64,000 nucleotides of DNA. Source: Aerococcus sp. UBA6277 (GTDB lineage: Bacteria > Bacillota > Bacilli > Lactobacillales > Aerococcaceae). Shown piece after piece: positions 57,961 through 64,000 of the stretch. Each line of letters opens with the position of its first letter. The stretch's first letter is position 1. Under the pieces are notes generated by a model, which saw only the letters and a program-made list of their open reading frames with translations, made no database searches and was not told where the DNA came from. The stretch spans positions 11,434 to 75,433 of the forward strand of contig NZ_DJUR01000036.1 of the NCBI RefSeq assembly GCF_002440555.1, given 5' to 3'. Made by a program: the position numbers and the translations under genes.

Positions 57961-58464
57961 TTAGATAACATCCATGTCTGGAAGTGGGTTTGTTGGGAAG
58001 TGGTTGAAGTCATAGGTTGCTAATTCATTGATATCAGTCATGAAGTAAGTACCTCCACGCGCAATCATCAAGTTTAATTCTTTACCTTCTAAACCATTTT
58101 CGCTTAATAAGATAACGATAGCTGGTTTGTGCATAGCACGCATGAAACCTAACTCAAAGGCTGTACCGTCATCAACGTTTTCAACGTCATATAAGAAAAC
58201 ACCAGCGTCTGCAGTATTCATAGCAGATAGGTCGTTTTGATAGGTCGCGACTTGCCATTCGAATGAACCAAAAATACCTTCTGGATCACGGTCAAAAGAT
58301 GTGTCTTTGTATTGGTGATCAAATGGGAAATGAACAACACCAACAGTTGGGTTCGCGTTTAAGGCTTTTGTCGCTTCCTCTACACGGCGAACTTGGTCAG
58401 GATTGAAAAAAGGTGTTGCTAGATATAGCTTAGTGCTTGCTGAAGTATCTTTACGTTTATCCAA
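57961..58464 (-). CDS. Nucleoside 2-deoxyribosyltransferase
   Basis: A 167-residue enzyme that moves 2-deoxyribose between bases: LYLATPFFNPDQ near the start and VDDGTAFELGF with the catalytic Glu, matching Ndt enzymes of lactobacilli. The start is TTG behind AGAGGT. With the HD protein and kinase next to it, it forms a deoxynucleoside salvage group. Confidence 0.93.
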   Translation of the reverse strand: MDKRKDTSASTKLYLATPFFNPDQVRRVEEATKALNANPTVGVVHFPFDHQYKDTSFDRDPEGIFGSFEWQVATYQNDLSAMNTADAGVFLYDVENVDDGTAFELGFMRAMHKPAIVILLSENGLEGKELNLMIARGGTYFMTDINELATYDFNHFPTNPLPDMDVI

Positions 58465-58533
58465 TGATATAACCTCTTTCTTAAATCTAAAATGACTTGC
58501 TAAGTATATTCTACAATAAATAATGAAAATTGT

Positions 58534-59199
58534 TTAAATATTTCCTTGCCATTCAGCCATAAATTGGTCAAGAAATTGTCGCATAAAAAGTGTGCGTTCA
58601 TGCGCAATCTCTTTACCAGCTTCTGTATTCATTGAATGTTCTAGTTTAAGTAGCTTTTCATAGAAATGGTTAATTGCAGTTGAAGGATGGTTACGATAAT
58701 CATCCTTATTTTTCACATCCATCACAGGGATTTTTGGATTATAGATTTCGTTATTAGCGTGACCACCGTAGGCAAAGGTGCGGGCAATCCCCATTGCACC
58801 AAGAGCATCAATTCGGTCTGCGTCCTGAACGTACTGGCCTTCAACAGACAAATCATATTGGGTAGTTAAGTTTTTTGAATAGGACATATGTTGAATAGTA
58901 TAGAGAATATTTTCTCGACTAGCTGGCGAAAAATATAAGTCATCTAAAAGTTGTTCAACTTCCATTTGACTAAAAATAATATCCGAAACAAGCTTGTCAT
59001 CAATTGTATCATGTAAATATGCAGCAGCTTCAATGATTATCAAAGCCTCAGTATTACTTTCACCATAATCTGCTATATACATCGTTTTAGCAAGTTTAGC
59101 AACTCGATCTGCATGCCAGTAATCATGACCAGTGGGGTCAAAAGCCATGCGTTCTCTTGCAAAATCTTGAATTTTTTTAAGTCGTATTACCATTTCCAT
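58534..59199 (-). CDS. HD-domain phosphohydrolase
   Basis: A 221-residue protein with metal ligands in DYWHADRV, AYLHDTIDDK and QDADRIDALGAMGIARTFAYGG, the YedJ/YpgQ-like HD family. Relatives hydrolyse nucleotides or pyrophosphate bonds, so action on (deoxy)nucleotides would fit the neighbours but is unproven. AAGGAG lies before the ATG. It is 28 bp from the kinase gene and probably co-transcribed. Confidence 0.88.
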   Translation of the reverse strand: MEMVIRLKKIQDFARERMAFDPTGHDYWHADRVAKLAKTMYIADYGESNTEALIIIEAAAYLHDTIDDKLVSDIIFSQMEVEQLLDDLYFSPASRENILYTIQHMSYSKNLTTQYDLSVEGQYVQDADRIDALGAMGIARTFAYGGHANNEIYNPKIPVMDVKNKDDYRNHPSTAINHFYEKLLKLEHSMNTEAGKEIAHERTLFMRQFLDQFMAEWQGNI

Positions 59200-59227
59200 T
59201 TGCCCATCTCCTTAAACAAATAGTATT

Positions 59228-59902
59228 CTATTTAAATGCGTCGGCAGTCACAATATCATTTTCGATCATAAAGTCTTTAATATCTTGAATTAAGACATTT
59301 TGATGGTGGGGGTACTTGACCAAGTCGTATTTTTCCATATCAATGAACATCACTTTAGATTGATTATAGTGATTTTCCACCCAATCATCATAACCAGACC
59401 ATAAGCGGTGGTAATAGTTGGTGAGTTCCTCACCTTGTTCAAAGTCACGCCCACGATTTTCGATGCGAGTCATCACTGTTTCAAAAGAGCCATGCAGATA
59501 CAACATTAAATCAGGATGCTTGCGCGGGATTTCGGCTAATTCTTCCATCATATTACGAGATAGATTTTCGTAAATTGAAAATTCTTCTTCACTAATACGG
59601 CCAATGTCTGTATTCACTCTGGCAAAGTACCAATCTTCAAAAATAGATCGATCTAAAACTGTTTTATCTTCTCTAGAAGCTTGCTTAATTGTTTTAAATC
59701 GTGAATTCAAAAAATCCAATTGTGTTAAAAATGGATACCGCTTCAACAATTGCTCTTCTGGACTAGCTTTATAAAAATAAGGCAACATAATGTTATCCTC
59801 TACCGATTCGTAGAAGGGTTTAAAGTCTAATTCATCTCTGATTAAGTTTGTAACGGTGGTTTTACCTAGGCCGATCATGCCACCAACGGTTATCATTGTC
59901 AT
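59228..59902 (-). CDS. Deoxynucleoside kinase (copy 2)
   Basis: A 224-residue kinase: GGMIGLGKTT P-loop, DKTVLDRSIFEDWYF and the NRGRDFEQ lid. It differs from copy 1 by PYFYKASPEEQLLKRYPFLTQLDFLNSRF. In lactobacilli two such kinases form dAK/dGK heterodimers, but those genes are adjacent; here they are 8 kb apart. AGGAG lies 7 nt before the ATG. Confidence 0.92.
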   Translation of the reverse strand: MTMITVGGMIGLGKTTVTNLIRDELDFKPFYESVEDNIMLPYFYKASPEEQLLKRYPFLTQLDFLNSRFKTIKQASREDKTVLDRSIFEDWYFARVNTDIGRISEEEFSIYENLSRNMMEELAEIPRKHPDLMLYLHGSFETVMTRIENRGRDFEQGEELTNYYHRLWSGYDDWVENHYNQSKVMFIDMEKYDLVKYPHHQNVLIQDIKDFMIENDIVTADAFK

Positions 59903-60023
59903 TGTGTAACTCCTAACTTTTTTAAAAATCGTAAACCTTTAAATGAAATGGTTTAGCTAAAAAATCATTCTATACCTATCTCAGAATAAAAGGTCATTTG
60001 ATATTTGTAAACCGATAAAATAA

Positions 60024-60848
60024 TTACTTATATGGCAAGCCGTCAGCATTTGTCCAAAGTACAAGCTCATTCTTTTGAAGACTCGCTTGGACATCAATAA
60101 TTCGCTGGTTGCTACTTCCTCTAAACTGTAAAGTTAGATCCATTTGATCTTGTAGGAAACGACCATCAACCAATACATCGATTAAGTCTAAGAGGGCAAG
60201 TTTATCTTCTGAATCGACTAGTAACTCTTCAAAGGTATAACCTGACCAGCACCAAATATCTTTACTGTGCCCATAGCGGTCACGTAAAGCCTGGCATAGC
60301 GGTAGTAAGATATTAGTGTTTAGCATAGGTTCCCCACCTAATAAGGTCAAACCTTGGCAGTAACTAGCCCCAATATCTTCCAAAATTTGATTTTGTAGTG
60401 CTTCAGTGTAATTAATTCCGTAGTTGAAATTCTGGACAACTCGGTTGTAGCAGCCTGGACAAGCAAAGAGACAACCACTGACGTAAATGGAACAACGAAC
60501 ACCTTCGCCATCCACAAAGTTATAAGCTTTGTAGTCAGCGATTTTTCCTCTAGACCAATCTTTTGCTAACCATTCTTTTGGTTCTGGGTTGTTGGGGGAT
60601 TTGGGTGCGCGCTGGGCTCTTCTAGCTAACCTCTTCTGAATTAATTCGGCCCGTTTAATATCTTCTTCACTAAGAAAATCTTCAGGTCGCGCCTCTTGCT
60701 TGTCTTCCACCATAGATCGTTCGGTATATTTTTTAGGAATTAAGGATTTTTCCGTCTGTTTGGCATTTTCATCCTTATGGTTGGTCGTCAATCTGATCAC
60801 CCCATACTGGTTCATTGTAGACACTGGCATCTTCTCCGTCCGCTTCAA
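60024..60848 (-). CDS. nrdG: Anaerobic ribonucleotide reductase activating protein NrdG
   Basis: This radical-SAM enzyme makes the glycyl radical of NrdD. The core starts near NPEPKEWLAKDWSRGKIADYKAYNFVDGEG with the cluster motif CLFACPGC, then GLTLLGGEPMLN and LQFRGSSNQRIIDVQ. Before it runs a charged extension of 50-90 residues absent from most homologues. The true start is uncertain: ATGs at 60848, 60830 and 60815 lie inside nrdD, one at 60713 lacks a ribosome site. I list the longest frame. It overlaps or abuts the nrdD end. Confidence 0.93.
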   Translation of the reverse strand: MKRTEKMPVSTMNQYGVIRLTTNHKDENAKQTEKSLIPKKYTERSMVEDKQEARPEDFLSEEDIKRAELIQKRLARRAQRAPKSPNNPEPKEWLAKDWSRGKIADYKAYNFVDGEGVRCSIYVSGCLFACPGCYNRVVQNFNYGINYTEALQNQILEDIGASYCQGLTLLGGEPMLNTNILLPLCQALRDRYGHSKDIWCWSGYTFEELLVDSEDKLALLDLIDVLVDGRFLQDQMDLTLQFRGSSNQRIIDVQASLQKNELVLWTNADGLPYK

Positions 60849-63045
60849 ATGAGGTATTTACGCGACTTTGAGAGAGATGTTTTGTCCGAGATGAAATTTC
60901 TTTATGTCGTCCGTTTACCATTGGTCGTTGCTGTGGATTACCGAGGTAACCACAAGTCCGTTTAACGACATCGCAGGTTTTAGGGTTACTATTACCACAT
61001 TGTGGGCATTTAAAGCCGCGGTCAGTTGGCTCAAAATCACCATCAAAACCACATTCATAGCAGTGGTCAATTGGGGTGTTAGTCCCTAGATAGCCTACCC
61101 GGTCATAGGCGAAATCCCACACAGCTTCAAGCGCTTTAGGATTTTGTCTCATATTTGGGTACTCACAGTAGTGAATGAAACCACCACTGGCATATTGCGG
61201 ATAGTCTTTTTCAAATTCAAGTTTTTCAAACGGCGTAGGAGATTTGCGGACGTCATAGTGAAATGAGTTTGTATAGTATTCTTTATCTGTAATATCCGAG
61301 ATTGGCCCAAATTTTTCAAGGTCTAATTCGCAAAAACGATCAGTCAGACTTTCAGCTGGTGTTGAATAGATACTAAAGTGGTAGCCGTAGGTATCTCCTA
61401 GATGATCAGCTTTTTGTTTCATCGTTTTCAAAACAGACAGGGTAAAGTCCTTTGCATCAGGATTTGACTCCCAATTAGGGCCATAAAAAGCTGTACCGAT
61501 CTCATATAAACCGATATATCCCATTGATATGGTAGACCGTTTCTGATTAAATAATAGGTCGACTGGCTCATCCTCATTTAATCTTTTACCAAAGGCACCG
61601 TGCATATATAAAATCGGTGCGTTTTCTGGCTTAGCTTCCTTTACCCGGTTGATACGGAATAAAAGCGCATCCGCCATAATATCTAGCCGTTCATCTAATA
61701 TGCTAAAGAATCGTTCTTGGTTGCCTTTAGCTTCAAGTGCAATCCGTGGTAAGTTTAAACTGACCACGCCAAGATTCATCCGGCCACTATTCACTTCTTG
61801 TCCATGCTTATCTTGCCAAGCCTGTAAGAAAGACCGACAACCCATGGGTGCTTTGAAAGAGCCTGTTAATTCAACAATTTTGTCATACATTAAGACATCC
61901 GGGTACATTCTTTGCGTCGCACAAGTCAGTGCTAATTGCTTGATATCGTAATTAGGATCTTTAGGTTCAAGGTTTACCCCTCGTTTAAGGGTGAAGACCA
62001 ACTTAGGAAAAATGGCAGTCCTTTTTTCCTTGCCTAATCCTTCGATACGAATATCAAAAATAGCTTTTTGAATTTCTCGCTCATACCAAGAAGTCCCTAA
62101 ACCAAAGCCAAAGGTTGTAAAGGGTGTCTGACCTTGAGAAGTATATAAAGTATTGATTTCGTACTCTAGACTTTGGATTGCATCGTGGATATCTTTTTTC
62201 GTACGAGACTTTGCGAAGGCCTCTTGTTTTTTGGCACCATCGATCCATTCTCTAGCAATAGCGAGATTCTTTTTATAATTCATTTCTGCATAAGGCGCTA
62301 AGACTTCGTCTATGCGGTCAACAGTCGTACCACCATATTGACTAGATGCAACATTAGCAATAATTTGAGCCGTTTGAGCTGCTGCTGTTTGAATGGATTT
62401 TGGGGATGCCACTTCGGCGTTACCAATCTTGAAGCCATTACTAAACATATTTTCTAGGTCAATCAATGAACAGTTTGTCATTGGTGCGTACGGATTATAG
62501 TCCAAGTCATGGATATGAATATCCCCTTTTAAGTGCGCATTAGCGACATGCTTTGGTAGCATTTTAAGGCCGATAGCTTTCGACACGATACCTGCTGTTA
62601 AGTCGCGTTGGGTATTAAAGACCTTACTATCCTTATTGGCATTTTCGTTCACCACATCCTGTGCTTTATTGATAAGCCCTTGCATACGAGTCTGGATGTT
62701 AGTTGCATTGGCAAACCTTTCTTCAGTCGCTTGTCTGTTTGCTAGATAGGTCTCTGCTATATGGTTAAAATTTTGGTCTTGTAAAACTTGCACTAACTGG
62801 TGATGAATAGTGGTCACCTCTATGGCGTCATTAGGGTTTGCTTTTTGAATATCGGCTAAATTTGCCAATACTTGGTGCAATATTAGGTTGATATCAGCTG
62901 TTTCAGCTTGTTTACTTTGACTTGCTTTTATAATGGATTGTTGTAATTTGTCGACATCAAAAGCGACCGTTCGACCATCACGTTTGTGTACTTTTACTTG
63001 GTCAAAGCTATCTAGGTGTAATATTTCTTGAACTGCTTGTGCCAT
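60775..63045 (-). CDS. nrdD: Anaerobic ribonucleoside-triphosphate reductase
   Basis: This 756-residue enzyme has an ATP-cone (VHKRDGRTVAFDVDKLQQSI), a 10-stranded barrel, a zinc site with CYECGF and CPQCGN, and the glycyl-radical loop RTCGYLGNP, followed by a longer tail (about 40 residues). It reduces ribonucleoside triphosphates without oxygen. AAGGAGG precedes the ATG. Paired NrdR boxes upstream (63086-63132) show repression by NrdR. The anaerobic route complements the nearby salvage genes. Confidence 0.97.
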   Translation of the reverse strand: MAQAVQEILHLDSFDQVKVHKRDGRTVAFDVDKLQQSIIKASQSKQAETADINLILHQVLANLADIQKANPNDAIEVTTIHHQLVQVLQDQNFNHIAETYLANRQATEERFANATNIQTRMQGLINKAQDVVNENANKDSKVFNTQRDLTAGIVSKAIGLKMLPKHVANAHLKGDIHIHDLDYNPYAPMTNCSLIDLENMFSNGFKIGNAEVASPKSIQTAAAQTAQIIANVASSQYGGTTVDRIDEVLAPYAEMNYKKNLAIAREWIDGAKKQEAFAKSRTKKDIHDAIQSLEYEINTLYTSQGQTPFTTFGFGLGTSWYEREIQKAIFDIRIEGLGKEKRTAIFPKLVFTLKRGVNLEPKDPNYDIKQLALTCATQRMYPDVLMYDKIVELTGSFKAPMGCRSFLQAWQDKHGQEVNSGRMNLGVVSLNLPRIALEAKGNQERFFSILDERLDIMADALLFRINRVKEAKPENAPILYMHGAFGKRLNEDEPVDLLFNQKRSTISMGYIGLYEIGTAFYGPNWESNPDAKDFTLSVLKTMKQKADHLGDTYGYHFSIYSTPAESLTDRFCELDLEKFGPISDITDKEYYTNSFHYDVRKSPTPFEKLEFEKDYPQYASGGFIHYCEYPNMRQNPKALEAVWDFAYDRVGYLGTNTPIDHCYECGFDGDFEPTDRGFKCPQCGNSNPKTCDVVKRTCGYLGNPQQRPMVNGRHKEISSRTKHLSQSRVNTSFEADGEDASVYNEPVWGDQIDDQP

Positions 63046-63085
63046 GAATAGTGCCTCCTTACTATAACATGAAAAATAAGTTTAG

Positions 63086-63132
63086 ACACAACATATAGTG
63101 TCATCATCAAAATATTTTATCATATATAGTGT
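63086..63132 (-). promoter_or_regulatory. Paired NrdR boxes of nrdDG
   Basis: ACACAACATATAGTGT (63086-63101) matches the NrdR consensus acaCwAtATaTwGtgt in 15 of 16 positions. A second, half-conserved copy ends TATATAGTGT at 63117-63132. The copies are 31 bp apart, three helical turns, the classic NrdR spacing. They lie about 40-85 bp upstream of nrdD. nrdR is not in the window. Confidence 0.85.
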
Positions 63133-63230
63133 TCCGTACAAGGGTAAATGAAAATGGTGCATGGGTCAAAAAGTAAAAATGAAGAAAAATAAACAATTAA
63201 TGTATGATTTTAAAAAACGAAAAATAAAAA

Positions 63231-63276
63231 TGGTCAAAAAACCACCATGACTGATTAAAGAATGGTGGTATTGACC
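63231..63276 (-). terminator. Terminator of the PAS protein gene
   Basis: On the minus strand ACCACCAT and ATGGTGGT (63269-63262, 63248-63241) form the stem, followed by six T. An outer GGTCAA/TTGACC pair (63232-63237, 63271-63276) encloses it. Confidence 0.8.
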
Positions 63277-63324
63277 GAATAGTTTATTTAAATAACCTGA
63301 GTTCAAACTAGTCATCTTTTTGAA

Positions 63325-64000
63325 TTAAAAAAAGTGCTTTTCTGTATTTGCTAAATTTCGGTAGTCTTGAATATCTAAGACAGCCTCTACTACCCCGCGG
63401 AATTGATCTTGATCATCAAAAGTGGCTAGGTATTCGATATGTGCAAAAAAATTAGGGCTAGAAAAGCGCATTGGCTGAATAATCAGACGAGCATTTTTTA
63501 AATCATCTAAAAGTTGCGCAATCTTTGGCCATAAGCGTGGTGGATGACAAAACTCAATGTCACGACCGATTTCCAAAGGTGAGCGTTTGAAAATCATCTG
63601 ATCATAAGGCACCACGTGGTTGAAATATCTAAAGCAGAAGTTTTCGTCTATATAGGTAATTTCAAAAGGCAGGGCGTTCATTAAACTGGTGAACTCAGCA
63701 AGGGATAGATAGCCATTTTCCAAGTCTAATGGTTGATCAATGGCCACTTGGTCTGGTCTAGTGAGCAATTGATTGTGGTGACTATACCAATCAACCTGTA
63801 CATATCCATCGGAAAATTGTATCGTTTCACTTTGTTTGCTAGTGCGATTTTCTTTGAGTCGTACTAAAGTTGTCAATTTTTTGTTTTTTAAATCTGCTTC
63901 ATCCGGTCCTTTAACAGAACGGTCTGTGCCTGGGGCGATGTCAATAAACCGTTGAATATTCTGGACGCATTCGAGGATACCTAAGAATTGATGATGATCA
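63325..64000 (-). CDS. Tandem-PAS protein of the DUF438-type group (N-terminus outside window)
   Basis: About 225 codons are visible and the frame is open to the window edge. The upstream end reads HHQFLGILECVQNIQRFID, the last strand of one PAS domain, then a linker, then a second PAS domain: LSLAEFTSLMNALPFEITYIDENF, CHPPRLWPKIAQLLDDL, FAHIEYLATFDDQDQFRGVVEAVLDIQD. Such PAS units occur in DUF438/hemerythrin-like proteins of anaerobes and lactic bacteria; ligand unknown, possibly redox or heme. A TTG at 63876 is not a real start, because the PAS sequence continues past it. Confidence 0.8.
   Translation of the reverse strand, partial: DHHQFLGILECVQNIQRFIDIAPGTDRSVKGPDEADLKNKKLTTLVRLKENRTSKQSETIQFSDGYVQVDWYSHHNQLLTRPDQVAIDQPLDLENGYLSLAEFTSLMNALPFEITYIDENFCFRYFNHVVPYDQMIFKRSPLEIGRDIEFCHPPRLWPKIAQLLDDLKNARLIIQPMRFSSPNFFAHIEYLATFDDQDQFRGVVEAVLDIQDYRNLANTEKHFF

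Noticed and set aside
63874..63876. TTG as start of the PAS protein
   Set aside because: The frame stays open to the window edge and the upstream codons encode the end of another PAS domain.

Overview
The window is the replication-origin region of a low-GC Gram-positive chromosome. The order rpmH-dnaA-dnaN-yaaA-recF-gyrB-gyrA-rpsF-ssb-rpsR, the mnmE-mnmG-rsmG-soj-parB block on the other side, CopY-type cop boxes, NrdR boxes, AGGAGG ribosome sites and lipobox lipoproteins point to the order Lactobacillales. An Aerococcaceae or Carnobacteriaceae relative is my guess from protein style, not a proven assignment. No spore genes, rRNA, insertion sequence or CRISPR array was seen.

Left arm (1-15.4 kb, mostly minus strand, so leading-strand): ychF (cut by the window edge), a DUF951 gene, parB, soj, rsmG, mnmG, mnmE, a GerMN-type lipoprotein gene, a multi-repeat MscS-like channel, then a scar holding a 6-phosphogluconate dehydrogenase fragment, an adenine deaminase gene on the opposite strand, and jag-yidC-rnpA-rpmH. 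oriC is split around dnaA: DnaA boxes at 15.78-16.07 kb, and boxes plus a DnaA-trio unwinding element at 17.59-17.71 kb. Right of it, dnaA to rpsR run on the plus strand.

From 26.8 to 35.7 kb lies a head-on block: a VOC protein, an iron-type alcohol dehydrogenase, a branched-chain aminotransferase behind a Val/Ile leader-peptide attenuator, and an oppDFBCA peptide importer. It is followed by a 3.1-kb AT-rich segment without credible genes. That segment holds three consensus DnaA boxes within 121 bp, four perfect parS sites, two degenerate ones, and several inverted and tandem repeats. It looks like a chromosome-maintenance locus about 20 kb from oriC, on the opposite side from soj-parB. The core then resumes with gdpP-rplI-dnaB-purA.

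The last 20 kb is metabolic: copZ with an internally deleted copA under a cop-box promoter; tRNA-Lys; a TPP riboswitch controlling ykoE-ykoD-ykoC-tenA-thiW (thiamine-precursor uptake and salvage); a PfpI protein; a deoxynucleoside kinase; a two-gene ThrE-type exporter; a lipoprotein peptidase; a DUF2185 protein; lrgAB; a second ilvE; a deoxynucleoside salvage group (deoxyribosyltransferase, HD hydrolase, second kinase); nrdD-nrdG behind paired NrdR boxes; and a tandem-PAS protein running off the end.

The strongest leads are the DnaA-box/parS segment, the ilvE attenuator, the in-frame deletion in copA, and a nested inverted-repeat element at 36.64-36.74 kb.
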